The notes: a model not told the origin generated them from the letters alone. Shown: positions 8,525 to 22,336, counted from the first letter of the stretch. The stretch is DNA of 64,000 nt from Planctomicrobium sp051466335 (GCF_051466335.1 NZ_CP195793.1:1736001-1800000); one strand, 5' to 3'. Program-made: numbers and translations.

Positions 8525-11500
8525 ATGCCAATTCCAAAACAGCGAATTCTTCCAATTACGTCTGTCCGCCACTTTGGAAAGATTGAGGCCAATCATGAGT
8601 TGTCCGATTTAACTCGGATTCAAACCGAATCTTATCATCGGTTCCTGCAGCTTGAGCGCAAACCCGAGGAGCGTCGGGATGAAGGTCTCGAAGCGATTCT
8701 GCGAGAAGTTTTTCCCGTCGACAGCTATGACGGTCAGTACAAGCTTGAGTATGTGAAGTACGAACTCGGGAAACCGCGTTATTCACACACCGAATGTCGA
8801 CAGCTGCGTTTGACTTACGGGCGTCCATTCCGCGTGACGCTGAAGTTGATGAAAGAGCAGCCGATCGAAGAAGAGGTCTATCTCGGCGATATGCCGATTA
8901 TGATCGGTGGCGGTGAGTTCATAATTAACGGGGCCGAGCGAGTCATCGTCAGCCAGTTGCATCGATCCCCGGGGGTAGATTTCGTCGTTTCAGCTGAGCC
9001 TGGTGAGCGTAAGACGTTCTCCTGCCGCGTGATTCCTGAACGTGGTAGCTGGATTGAGTTCATGATTTCGAAGAAGGACGCACTGGGCGTCCGAATCGAC
9101 CAGAGCGGTCGTTTCTCAGCAATGACGTTGCTGCGTGCGATGAGCCCGGATTACAGCACTGATACCAACCTATTGCGACTCTTTTATCCTGTGAAAGAGG
9201 TTAAGGTTGGATCTGACGGGTCTTCATTGGCTGGTAAGTACGCTGCAGAAGACATTGTCTACCCAAGCGGTGATCGAGTCGGGGAAATCATTTGTGGTGT
9301 GGGGCAGGTCATCGCAGCAAATCTCGCTGCAGAGATCAGTGAAGCCGGCATCAAGAAGGTTCAGCTGATTGAAGAAGTCACCGATCAACTCATGCTCAAC
9401 AGCGTGATCGAGGACGGTACTTGCAGCCACCAGGAGGCTTTGCTGAAGATTTATCAGCGACTTCGTCCCGGTAACCCACCGGCACTCGAAAAAGCGATGG
9501 ATCTGTTCCGCGAAAAGTTTTCGGACGCGAATCGGTATCGCTTGGGACGTGTTGGTCGATTCCGAATCAATCGGAAGTTCGATCAGGACATTCCAGATGA
9601 CGAAATGACTCTGCGTCCAGAGGATATTATCAACGCTGTTCGCTATCTGGTTCGTCTCCGCGAGGGGGATCAGACTGCCTACGTCGACGATATCGATAAC
9701 CTTGGAAATCGTCGTCTCCGTACGATCGATGAATTGGCGATGGACGAAATCCGCAAAGGATTTTTGAAATTGCGACGAACCGTTCAGGAGCGTATGAGCC
9801 TGAAGGACGTCGAAGAGATGTCGCCACGTACGCTCGTCAATCCAAAGAGTGTTTCGGCTGCAATCGAGTATTTCTTTGGTCGTAGCGAATTGTCTCAGGT
9901 TGTCGACCAGACGAACCCGTTGGCAATGATCACTCACGAACGTCGTTTGAGTGCGTTGGGGCCTGGTGGTTTGAATCGTAAACGTGCGGGCTTCGAGGTT
10001 CGCGACGTTCACATTTCCCATTACGGCCGTATCTGTCCGATTGAGACACCTGAAGGTACGAACATCGGTCTGATCTCCAGCCTGAGTATCTTTGCGAAGG
10101 TGGATGATTACGGCTTCTTGATCACCCCTTACCGTAGGGTTGAAGGGGGTCGGGTTACCGATGAAATCGAATGGCTGCGTGCGGATGAAGAGGCGAACGT
10201 CTTCGTTGCTCCCGCCGATACGAAAGTCGAAAAGGGTCGCATCACAGACGAACGTGTTCTTGCACGTTACCGAAATGACGTGCACTGGATGGAAGCAAAA
10301 GCAGTTCAGTACATCGACGTTGCCCCAGTGCAGATGGTCGGTGTTTCTGCAGCGTTGATTCCGTTCCTCGAGCACGACGACGCGAACCGTGCGTTGATGG
10401 GTTCCAACATGCAGCGGCAAGGGGTTCCTTTGCTGGTCGCTGAAGCCCCGATCGTCGGTACCGGGATGGAATTCGAAATCCCTCAGTACTCCGGGATGGT
10501 CGTTCGCTCTGACCGTGACGGCAAGGTGACGTACGTCGACGCCAACGTGATCGAAGTGGAAGGGAAGAGATTCCCGCTGCGTAAGTTCACAGGTTTGAAC
10601 GAACGGACCTGTTTGAACCAGAAGCCACTCGTGGCTCTTGGCCAAGAGGTCAAGAAGGATCAGATTCTGGCAGACAGTGCTGCGACTCAGAATGGTATCC
10701 TGGCTCTGGGGCGTAACGTTCTTGTCGCGTTCATGTCTTGGGAAGGATTCAATTACGAAGACGCCATCATTCTGTCTGAGCGTCTCGTGAAGGACGACGT
10801 TTACACATCGATTCATATCGACGAATTTGATGTTGAAATTCGCGAAACGAAACTCGGACGTGAAGAGTTCACCCGGGATATTCCAAACGTCAGCGAGAAA
10901 GCACTCCGTCATCTCGACGAAGGCGGAATCGTGGCTGTCGGTACCCGCGTGAAGCAGGGCGATATTCTGGTCGGTAAAGTCGTGCCAAAGGCGAAGGCTG
11001 AACTGACACCGGAAGAGAAACTCCTGCATGCGATTTTCGGTAAGGCAGGGGAAGACGTTAAAAACGAGTCTCTCGAAGTACCAAGCGGTGTCGAAGGGAT
11101 CGTGATTCACACCGAGAAGTTCTCTCGCCGAATGAGTCTGTCGGAAGCTGATCGAAAGCTTTTCGATCAGGAACTCAAGCAGGTTGAAATCGACGGTCAC
11201 GAACGCATTGCAGCCAAGTTCCAGGAGTTCCTCGTCGAATACGAACGGGCTCTGGGTAAGCATCTCACCAATGACGACGGTGCGGAAATTCGCAATCTGA
11301 CCGATGCGAAAACCATCGCACAATTCGCTCGTGAGTTTGTGAATCGACAGGATCAACTGGATATTCGCAGCCCACAGAAGCAAGCGGATCTGCGCAAGCT
11401 CATGCACGATCAGTGGCCGTTCGTCGAAGACATCATCGACGAAGCCGACCAGAAGCTGAACAGCATGAAGCGTGGGGATGAACTCCCGAACGGCGTTCTG

Positions 11501-12232
11501 CAGATGGTCAAAGTCTATGTTTCGTCCAAGCGACAGATTTCTGTCGGGGACAAGATGGCGGGGCGCCACGGAAACAAAGGGGTGATCTCGAAGGTTCTGC
11601 CAGTTGAGGATATGCCTTACCTCGAAGACGGAACACCTGTCGACATCATTCTGAACCCGCTGGGGGTTCCAAGTCGTATGAACGTGGGACAGATTTTGGA
11701 AACTCACCTTGGCTGGGCAGCAGCGAAGTTGGGCTTCCGAGCGATCTGCCCGGTGTTCGACGGTGCGACCGAAGAAGCAATTCATGATTGCCTCGAAGAG
11801 GCGGGATTGCCGAAGGAAGCGAAGATTCAGCTTCACGATGGTCGAACCGGTGAGAAGTTCGAGCAGAAGACGACCGTTGGTTACATCTACATGCTCAAAC
11901 TGCACCACCTTGTTGATGACAAGGTTCATGCTCGAGCGACAGGACCATACTCTCTCATTACCCAACAGCCGTTGGGAGGGAAAGCACGGTTCGGGGGACA
12001 ACGATTCGGGGAAATGGAAGTGTGGGCTCTCGAAGCCTACGGAGCAGCTTACATCCTTCAGGAGTTGCTCACCGTTAAGAGTGACGACGTCGAAGGCCGT
12101 ACGAAAATTTACGAATCGATGGTGAAGGGGGAGAACACTTTGGAGGCGGGGACACCTGCGAGTTTCGACGTGTTGAACAACGAAATTCGTGGTCTGTGTC
12201 TCAATATGCAGCTGGAAAAGGCTCACGGCTAG
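8525..12232 (+). CDS. rpoB: DNA-directed RNA polymerase subunit beta
   Basis: 1235 residues. Conserved landmarks: the rifampicin-region segment with SALGPGGLNRKRAGFEVRD, RICPIETPEGTNIGLI, the KVYVSSKRQISVGDKMAGRHGNKGV active-site block, and GKARFGGQRFGEMEVWALEAYGA near the C-terminus. With beta' it forms the catalytic cleft. The rifampicin pocket differs from E. coli at several positions, including Val in place of Phe514 and Ala-Met in place of Ser522-Glu523 (E. coli numbering). rpoC follows after 105 bases. Confidence 0.99.
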   Translation: MPIPKQRILPITSVRHFGKIEANHELSDLTRIQTESYHRFLQLERKPEERRDEGLEAILREVFPVDSYDGQYKLEYVKYELGKPRYSHTECRQLRLTYGRPFRVTLKLMKEQPIEEEVYLGDMPIMIGGGEFIINGAERVIVSQLHRSPGVDFVVSAEPGERKTFSCRVIPERGSWIEFMISKKDALGVRIDQSGRFSAMTLLRAMSPDYSTDTNLLRLFYPVKEVKVGSDGSSLAGKYAAEDIVYPSGDRVGEIICGVGQVIAANLAAEISEAGIKKVQLIEEVTDQLMLNSVIEDGTCSHQEALLKIYQRLRPGNPPALEKAMDLFREKFSDANRYRLGRVGRFRINRKFDQDIPDDEMTLRPEDIINAVRYLVRLREGDQTAYVDDIDNLGNRRLRTIDELAMDEIRKGFLKLRRTVQERMSLKDVEEMSPRTLVNPKSVSAAIEYFFGRSELSQVVDQTNPLAMITHERRLSALGPGGLNRKRAGFEVRDVHISHYGRICPIETPEGTNIGLISSLSIFAKVDDYGFLITPYRRVEGGRVTDEIEWLRADEEANVFVAPADTKVEKGRITDERVLARYRNDVHWMEAKAVQYIDVAPVQMVGVSAALIPFLEHDDANRALMGSNMQRQGVPLLVAEAPIVGTGMEFEIPQYSGMVVRSDRDGKVTYVDANVIEVEGKRFPLRKFTGLNERTCLNQKPLVALGQEVKKDQILADSAATQNGILALGRNVLVAFMSWEGFNYEDAIILSERLVKDDVYTSIHIDEFDVEIRETKLGREEFTRDIPNVSEKALRHLDEGGIVAVGTRVKQGDILVGKVVPKAKAELTPEEKLLHAIFGKAGEDVKNESLEVPSGVEGIVIHTEKFSRRMSLSEADRKLFDQELKQVEIDGHERIAAKFQEFLVEYERALGKHLTNDDGAEIRNLTDAKTIAQFAREFVNRQDQLDIRSPQKQADLRKLMHDQWPFVEDIIDEADQKLNSMKRGDELPNGVLQMVKVYVSSKRQISVGDKMAGRHGNKGVISKVLPVEDMPYLEDGTPVDIILNPLGVPSRMNVGQILETHLGWAAAKLGFRAICPVFDGATEEAIHDCLEEAGLPKEAKIQLHDGRTGEKFEQKTTVGYIYMLKLHHLVDDKVHARATGPYSLITQQPLGGKARFGGQRFGEMEVWALEAYGAAYILQELLTVKSDDVEGRTKIYESMVKGENTLEAGTPASFDVLNNEIRGLCLNMQLEKAHG

Positions 12233-12337
12233 TTGGGTGAAGTGAATGATGAGGCGAATGGCACTCGTTCGTCTCATCGAAACCCAAACAGAGTCTCTTC
12301 ATCCCATACCAAATAGGCATTCATTCAGGAGTCACTT

Positions 12338-16687
<4,350 letters not shown>

Positions 16688-16710
16688 AAATGATTTGAGT
16701 TGAGAAACAG

Positions 16711-16747
16711 AAAGCCCACGATCTGCTTTGCGGTCGTGGGCTTTTTT
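16711..16747 (+). terminator. Intrinsic terminator after rpoC
   Basis: Stem AAAGCCCACGA/TCGTGGGCTTT (16711-16721 with 16734-16744) followed by TTTTTTC. End of the tRNA-tuf-rpoC cluster. Confidence 0.95.
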
Positions 16748-16787
16748 CAGGGCTGGGAGAAGTCATGCCATTTGAGGAGGGGCGCAG

Positions 16788-17543
16788 ATGTGGGATCGTC
16801 ATTGTTTTCAAGTGACCGATTCGATCTGGTGCGTTCGGCAGCCCTCCTATCTGACGTGTACCTACGGAATCGCATGTGACGCGGGAGTCGTTTTCATCGA
16901 TGCCGGAATGGACTCCACTGGAAGTGATCTATTGGCCCTTCTAGAGGCGATGAACCGGAAACCAGAGGAGGTTCACTGCATCCTGTTGACGCATTGGCAT
17001 AATGATCACGCAGCGGGGGCCAGGGCCTTTCAACAAAAGACAGGCTGCTCCGTCTTTTTTCATCAGCTGGAGGAACCTTGGCTGACTCGTGAGACAGCAC
17101 ACCAAGGTGTGAGAGGGTGGTTGGCAAAACGAATTCCAGAATGGGGGATCGGAATCCTGTTGATTGGCCTCCTTGGAGAAGCTGTCCCCGAGGCTGTGAC
17201 AGCGACTCGGTACATTTCCGATGGAGATGTGATCGCAGGGGACTTTGAGGTGATTGCGACACCGGGACATACTCCGGGGCACGTCAGTTTCTATTATCGC
17301 CCAGAAAAGGCTCTGATTGCAGGAGATGCGTTAGCTGTCATTAATGGGCAGGTACGATTCATGGCGCGACCGGTGACAATGGATCTGGAGGCAGCGAGAG
17401 CATCGATGATCAAATGTCTTGATCGCGATATTCAGGTGCTGTGTCCAGGGCACCGTGAACCGCTGACGACGGGCGTCGGCGCGACCTGTGACAGGATGCG
17501 AGCGCATCTCGCTCGGCAGGGAAACTGGCCTCTGTTCGGTTAA
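16788..17543 (+). CDS. Metallo-beta-lactamase-fold hydrolase
   Basis: 251 residues. The zinc ligands of the fold are all visible: THWHNDHAAG (HxHxDH), ATPGHTPGHVS, IAGDAL and CPGHREPL, the order seen in glyoxalase II and related hydrolases. The substrate cannot be told. GGAGGGG upstream supports ATG 16788. It is separated from rpoC by the terminator and converges on the glycosyltransferase at 17578, so it is likely monocistronic. No signal peptide, so cytoplasmic. Confidence 0.9.
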   Translation: MWDRHCFQVTDSIWCVRQPSYLTCTYGIACDAGVVFIDAGMDSTGSDLLALLEAMNRKPEEVHCILLTHWHNDHAAGARAFQQKTGCSVFFHQLEEPWLTRETAHQGVRGWLAKRIPEWGIGILLIGLLGEAVPEAVTATRYISDGDVIAGDFEVIATPGHTPGHVSFYYRPEKALIAGDALAVINGQVRFMARPVTMDLEAARASMIKCLDRDIQVLCPGHREPLTTGVGATCDRMRAHLARQGNWPLFG

Positions 17544-17577
17544 TCTCTCCCTCCCATTTCTCGATGTCTCATTGCAT

Positions 17578-18807
17578 TCACACAAATCGGGCTTCAATCT
17601 CATTTGCCGATCGAATGAGTCCATCTCTAGGAGCCACTTTCTGCTGTGCCTGATGGCAGGAATCCGCGACTTCTTTGGAGTTCAGCAGGGAGTTGAGCGC
17701 TGTCGTCACGTTTCGAGGTGTGAACCGTTTGACGGGAATCCCCTTTCCAGCGTTCATGACTTCGACACGATGAGCATTGTCGAACTGGTCATGTGCCAGC
17801 GGCATCACGAGCTGTGGAATTCCTGCGAGAAATCCTTGGGATGTCGAGCCGATTCCTCCGTGATGAATAAAAGCCGCGGACCGAGCAAGTACGTCATCCA
17901 GCGGTGCATAGTTGATGTGACAGATCGAATCCGGGAGTTGTTGCGGGAGTTGCTCTGGATGTCTGGTGAGCAGAATTCCTCGGCGTTTTAACGTCTTGCA
18001 GGTTGCGACAGCGGTTTCGAAAAAGCTCTTTCCGTGAATGTTTGCGGTTCCGGGAGTGAACACCAACGGAGGATCGTCTTTGTCGAGGAAGGCCTGAGTA
18101 GTGTCATCAAGTTGCACGTCGGTGGAGTCATTCCAAAGTGGAAAGTCCGATTGCATCAGGGGGCGTGGCCAGTCTGCTTGTGAAGGCGCAAACCACTCCG
18201 GAAACATGCACAGGATGCCGTCTGGGGAGTTCCACCAGTCGAATAGGTGGCGCCGCGGAGCGAGTCCGAATTCTGCTCGCCAAGGATTCAGGAAGGGCCA
18301 GACGACGGAATCAACGGCGAACCGCTCTGCGACACGAAACATCAGATTCTTGAACCAGCGTGGTCCACCAAGCCCGCCAATGGTTGGGGGAGCAACATCG
18401 CTCCAGATGACAGCGGGTTGAAGGTGGACAGTCACCAGCGGGATGTTGTGGGTTTCTCGGGCGACTCTGGCGCCAAACCCCAGGCAACTGGAAATGACGG
18501 TCATGGGGCCTTTGGCTGCCTCATTGACAATGAATCGATGTTGGTCTCGTAAATGACCTTTGAAGGTATTGAAAACGTGGTTGAATGCTTTGTGAGGAAT
18601 CCAGAGGTCGGGGTTCTGGATCGCCTTCATGTAGAGTTCTTTGGACCCTAATGCTTCAAACGGAATTTCATGTCGTTGTGCGAGTGGCTTGAAATACTCG
18701 TTGGTCATGAGATGGACATCGTGGCCACGACGCTTGAGTTCGAGTGCCAATCCGACCATCGGGAAAACATCACCTGCGCTGCCAACTGTTGTGATGACGA
18801 ACTTCAT
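17578..18807 (-). CDS. GT1-type glycosyltransferase (UDP-glucosyltransferase-like)
   Basis: 409 residues. The N-terminal GT28/GT1 acceptor domain opens with KFVITTVGSAGDVFPMVGLALEL, and the C-terminal nucleotide-sugar domain contains FIHHGGIGSTSQGFLAGIPQLVMPLAHDQ, the signature seen in macrolide, sterol and rhamnolipid glycosyltransferases. Such enzymes move a sugar from a UDP or TDP donor to a small lipophilic acceptor. ATG 18807 is preceded by AAGGTGAG; an in-frame GTG 18 bases upstream is less likely. No biosynthetic neighbours identify the acceptor. Confidence 0.88.
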   Translation of the reverse strand: MKFVITTVGSAGDVFPMVGLALELKRRGHDVHLMTNEYFKPLAQRHEIPFEALGSKELYMKAIQNPDLWIPHKAFNHVFNTFKGHLRDQHRFIVNEAAKGPMTVISSCLGFGARVARETHNIPLVTVHLQPAVIWSDVAPPTIGGLGGPRWFKNLMFRVAERFAVDSVVWPFLNPWRAEFGLAPRRHLFDWWNSPDGILCMFPEWFAPSQADWPRPLMQSDFPLWNDSTDVQLDDTTQAFLDKDDPPLVFTPGTANIHGKSFFETAVATCKTLKRRGILLTRHPEQLPQQLPDSICHINYAPLDDVLARSAAFIHHGGIGSTSQGFLAGIPQLVMPLAHDQFDNAHRVEVMNAGKGIPVKRFTPRNVTTALNSLLNSKEVADSCHQAQQKVAPRDGLIRSANEIEARFV

Positions 18808-19101
18808 GGACTCACCTTGTGACACGCTTTAAGTCAGGGACTTTCCGTAACGAGACTTCCATCGCCCAATTTCATAGGGGATTGTCCGATTGGTGTGTAT
18901 GAGACTTTGGCTGTTTTTTGAAAAACATTTGAAAATGGGAAAGTTCGCGCCCGAGTGGGAAATGGATGTGAACTGCGTCGAAATTTGCGGTCTTCCTCTT
19001 TGTGATTCAGGTCATAGGATTGATGTCGTGTTGATGAGCGATCGATTGTATTTCACAGCCTTGGGTTAAGTTGTCTCAACGAGATTTCGGAAGAATCGAG
19101 A

Positions 19102-19830
19102 ATGAAACAGACTGGACAAATCAAAGCCTTCGTGACAAATCACCATGGCGACGTCGACGGATTCACGCTGAAAGGGGGAGTTCAGGTTCATTTTCCTCCC
19201 CACAATTCGGAACGCGTTCTGAACATCGCCAAACGTGGTGAAGAGGTCACTGTGATTGGTGATCTTGAAGAGCGGGCGGATGGGGGCGAAAGGCTTCGTG
19301 CAAGGCAGATTGAATCGGCCAGTGGGGTGGTCCAAATTTCCCCACCGAAGAAAAAGAAGAAAGGGAAATTGAAGGGGAAACTGAAAGGAAAGGGGCGTCA
19401 TCCCGGCGACGAAGCGATGGAGGCCATTGGCCACGTCCAGGATTTTGGTTATCACCCAGAAGGTGATATTGATGGTCTCATTCTTCAAGACGACACCGTC
19501 ATTAAATTTCCCAAGCACCTCGGGGACGCTTTGCAGCAACTCGTTCAGATTGGTGACGAAGTCCAGGTAATTGGATGGCGGCACGAGACTCCGAAGGGAG
19601 ACATCCACCTCCACGCAGATCGCATCGTCGCAACAGGATCGGGAGAAGAACTGTATCGACGCGACAAGGAGGCACGGTTCGATCTCAATTCCGAGTCTCC
19701 AACGAATCGAGAGATTCTTGACGAACTGAAGTCACTTCGATTGCTCGTCGAGCAGTTGATGAAGAACGCGGGAATCGCGCCCCCCACAAAACACCCTTTG
19801 AAAAAGAAACCCTCGGCGAAAAAACGCTAG
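19102..19830 (+). CDS. Uncharacterised protein with two tandem OB-fold-like repeats
   Basis: 242 residues, no family recognised. Two copies of the same about 65-residue pattern can be aligned by eye: residues 4-68 (GQIKAF, GDVDGF-L, VQVHFPPH, GEEVTVIGD, LRARQI) and 110-178 (GHVQDF, GDIDGL-L, TVIKFPKH, GDEVQVIGW, LHADRI). They are joined by a lysine-rich linker (PKKKKKGKLKGK..., about 75-95), and a helical tail (NREILDELKSLRLLVEQLM) ends in KKKPSAKKR. The pattern suggests small beta-barrels of OB type. The basic linker and tail would favour nucleic acid or an acidic surface. No signal peptide. Function unknown. Confidence 0.75.
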   Translation: MKQTGQIKAFVTNHHGDVDGFTLKGGVQVHFPPHNSERVLNIAKRGEEVTVIGDLEERADGGERLRARQIESASGVVQISPPKKKKKGKLKGKLKGKGRHPGDEAMEAIGHVQDFGYHPEGDIDGLILQDDTVIKFPKHLGDALQQLVQIGDEVQVIGWRHETPKGDIHLHADRIVATGSGEELYRRDKEARFDLNSESPTNREILDELKSLRLLVEQLMKNAGIAPPTKHPLKKKPSAKKR

Positions 19831-19918
19831 AGGGGAACTCACGAGAGTGTGGCGCTCCGTAGGCGATAAACTCAGCGGTTGAAGGAGTTTTAGCCTGCAT
19901 GCGCCGCCACACTCCCCT
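19831..19918. repeat. 88-base palindromic intergenic element with nested stems
   Basis: Outer stem GAGTGTGGCG/CGCCACACTC (19845-19854 with 19905-19914), flanking AGGGGA/TCCCCT, and a nested hairpin AGGC...AAACTC/GAGTTT...GCCT (19861-19896). No T-run follows, so it is not a standard terminator. It could be a structured 3' UTR, a small RNA or a REP/MITE-like repeat. Confidence 0.45.
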
Positions 19919-20034
19919 GAGGCAGGGGCCAGCCAAGATTGCCAATTTGTGTCTCTGCGAGCACTCCGGTGCGGGTGGATCACGCTCGAATCTCTGGAAC
20001 TGTTTCGTTAACCTCTAGTCCTGAAAGCGGTTCG

Positions 20035-20063
20035 AACTGAAACAGGAGATCCCTGTTTCAGTT
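20035..20063. promoter_or_regulatory. Perfect 12-bp inverted repeat upstream of mqnC
   Basis: AACTGAAACAGG and its exact complement are separated by five bases, ending 22 bases before the mqnC start. It could be a repressor operator or an mRNA hairpin close to the start codon. No T-run follows. Confidence 0.5.
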
Positions 20064-20085
20064 TCCAACGATCCTTCACTGCGGT

Positions 20086-21225
20086 ATGGCACTCATGATT
20101 TCCTCCCCCACGTCTGACGTCCGTTCAATTCTCGAGAAGGCAGTCGCTGGCGAGCGACTTTCGCGAGAAGAGGGTGTTGCCCTGTTGCGAACGCACGATC
20201 TGACGGCCCTCGGGTGGGCAGCAAATGCCGTCACGCAGCGACTCCATCCGGAAAACTACCGGACTTACAACATCGATCGGAATATCAACTATTCCAACGT
20301 CTGCGCTGCGGTGTGTGATTTTTGTGCGTTCTATCGACCGGTGGGGCACGAAGAAGCCTATGTGCTGACAGAAGAGGCACTGTTTCAGAAAATTCAAGAG
20401 ACGGTTGACCTCGGCGGTGATCAAATTCTGATGCAGGGGGGGCTTCATCCCAAGCTGCCGTTGGAGTGGTATGAGAATCTGTTGCGATCGATGCGAGCCA
20501 AATTTCCGCAAGTGAATATTCACGGGTTCAGTCCCCCGGAACTATGGCACTTTCACAAAATCAGCAAACTCCCATTGGAGACCGTGCTCCGTCGACTGAA
20601 GGACGCTGGTCTGGGGAGCCTTCCCGGGGGAGGCGGTGAGATTCTTGTCGATCGCGTACGCTCGCAGATCACTCGGGGGAAGGTCCTGACTGATGGCTGG
20701 CTGGAAGTGAACAAAGTCTGGCATGAGATCGGTGGGAAAAGCACCTGCACGATGATGTTCGGGCACGTCGAAACTCTGGAAGAGCGGATCGAGCATCTTG
20801 ATCGCCTCCGTACGCAGCAGGACGAAACCGGTGGGTTCACCGCATTCATTTGCTGGACACATCAGGCACCTCACAAGGCTCCATGGTTCGGGCGCGATGC
20901 AGAGCATGGTCGCAAGGGTGGGGTCGATATGTCGGTTCTTCCTGAAGCGGGAGCGTTCGAGTACCTGAAAACACAGGCTGTCGCTCGGTTGTTCCTCGAC
21001 AATATTCCCAACATTCAGTCGTCCTGGGTCACTCAGGGGGAGAAAATTGGACAAATGGCACTCTTTTTCGGTGCCAACGACATGGGAAGCCTCATGATTG
21101 AAGAGAACGTCGTTTCACAAGCAGGGACGACGTTTCATCTGACTCTGGAACAGATTCGTCGCTGCATCTCAGATGCAGGGTTTTCGCCTCGGCAGCGAAA
21201 TGTGTATTACGAATTGATTGATTGA
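20086..21225 (+). CDS. mqnC: Cyclic dehypoxanthinyl futalosine synthase (radical SAM)
   Basis: 379 residues. The radical-SAM cluster motif CAAVCDFC (Cys73, 77, 80) is followed by the MqnC-type segments LGGDQILMQGGLHP, HGFSPPELWH, SLPGGGGEIL and TATMMFG-like STCTMMFGHVET, then QDETGGFTAFI. MqnC cyclises dehypoxanthine futalosine in the futalosine route to menaquinone. MqnE is a close relative but has a different QGG/PGGG context, so MqnC is preferred. No other mqn gene is adjacent. The start has no clear ribosome-binding site; ATG 20095 is an alternative. Confidence 0.9.
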   Translation: MALMISSPTSDVRSILEKAVAGERLSREEGVALLRTHDLTALGWAANAVTQRLHPENYRTYNIDRNINYSNVCAAVCDFCAFYRPVGHEEAYVLTEEALFQKIQETVDLGGDQILMQGGLHPKLPLEWYENLLRSMRAKFPQVNIHGFSPPELWHFHKISKLPLETVLRRLKDAGLGSLPGGGGEILVDRVRSQITRGKVLTDGWLEVNKVWHEIGGKSTCTMMFGHVETLEERIEHLDRLRTQQDETGGFTAFICWTHQAPHKAPWFGRDAEHGRKGGVDMSVLPEAGAFEYLKTQAVARLFLDNIPNIQSSWVTQGEKIGQMALFFGANDMGSLMIEENVVSQAGTTFHLTLEQIRRCISDAGFSPRQRNVYYELID

Positions 21226-21466
21226 TTGAATTTCTCCCGCATCAGCCGATCGGGCAGACCGCCGCAGCTGAATTCGTGTTGTTTCGACGGTGATTTATCC
21301 CTCAACGGAACTTGCTTCAATCAGATTGGCTTCAGAGGCTGCATTTCAGTAAAACACTGGTTTCCTGATTGAGTCTTCGTCGGACTTTCAGGATGCGCTC
21401 GAAGGGCTCGCGCTGAGTGCGCTGATGTCGTGTGTGCGGTTTTCTAAAGCTTACAAGTGGATTGAA

Positions 21467-22336
21467 ATGCGAATTCAGCAAGTTTACTCCAATGGATTCG
21501 GGCTATCCTTCGAGATCTTTCCACCCAAGACCGAACAAGGTGACGCATCTCTGTTCGAGCATCTTGAAGAACTTCGGAAGCACAATCCGGCATTTATCTC
21601 ATGCACCTATGGCGCAGGGGGAAGTACCCGCAATCGTACGATTGACTTGTGCCGCGTGCTGCAAGACCGATTTGGTCAGGTGGCGACTGCTCACTTCACC
21701 TGTGTCGGATCGACTCGCGAAGAGTTGTTGAGCTGGTTGCGTGATGTCTGGTCGCTGGGCATCCATAACATTATGGCACTTCGGGGAGATCCTCCTGCCG
21801 GCGAGACCGAGTTCAAAGCGGTTGAAGGGGGACTGAACAATGCGAACGAACTCGTCACTCTGATCCGTGAGAGTTTTCCGGAAATGGGGATCGGCGTAGC
21901 CGGTTATCCGGAAAAGCATCTTGAAGCCCCGAGTATGGCGGTCGACCTTCAGAATCTGAAGCGGAAAGTTGATGCTGGAGCGGATGCGATTTTCACGCAG
22001 CTCTTCTTCGTCAATGACCACTATTTCAAATTCTGCTCAGAGGCGAAATCACTCGGGATTAATGTCCCCATCGTTCCCGGAATCATGCCTGTTACAGAGT
22101 TCAGCCGTATTCAACGCATCGTCAAAATGTGCGGGACTGACTTCCCTCCGGAACTGTACAACGATCTGGAAGCTGCACAGAACGACAAACAGGCACAGTT
22201 CGATATCGGTATCAACTTTGCGATCAAGCAATGTCAGGAACTGATTGACCGAGGTGTTCCCGGAATTCACTTCTATGTGATGAATAAATCCGACGCTATC
22301 GAACGGATCCTCAGCCAGACCAAGTACAACAAGTAG
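21467..22336 (+). CDS. metF: 5,10-methylenetetrahydrofolate reductase
   Basis: 289 residues from ATG 21467. The MTHFR TIM-barrel motifs are clear: SFEIFPPKT with the catalytic Glu, SCTYGAGGSTR, HFTCVG, MALRGDPP, VAGYPEKH and DAIFTQLFF, ending in GIHFYVMNKSDA. MetF makes 5-methyl-THF for methionine synthesis using FAD. An in-frame ATG at 21425 would add 14 residues unlike MetF, so the shorter start is used; ribosome-binding sites do not decide. It is followed by a terminator shared with nadE. Confidence 0.95.
   Translation: MRIQQVYSNGFGLSFEIFPPKTEQGDASLFEHLEELRKHNPAFISCTYGAGGSTRNRTIDLCRVLQDRFGQVATAHFTCVGSTREELLSWLRDVWSLGIHNIMALRGDPPAGETEFKAVEGGLNNANELVTLIRESFPEMGIGVAGYPEKHLEAPSMAVDLQNLKRKVDAGADAIFTQLFFVNDHYFKFCSEAKSLGINVPIVPGIMPVTEFSRIQRIVKMCGTDFPPELYNDLEAAQNDKQAQFDIGINFAIKQCQELIDRGVPGIHFYVMNKSDAIERILSQTKYNK

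Noticed and set aside
9224..12277. A 1017-codon open frame antisense to rpoB
   Set aside because: It mirrors the rpoB reading frame and codon bias, has no start signals and its product resembles no family; it is a shadow.
21226..21466. A SAM or other riboswitch before metF
   Set aside because: The leader is long enough, but I could not recognise conserved riboswitch core sequences.
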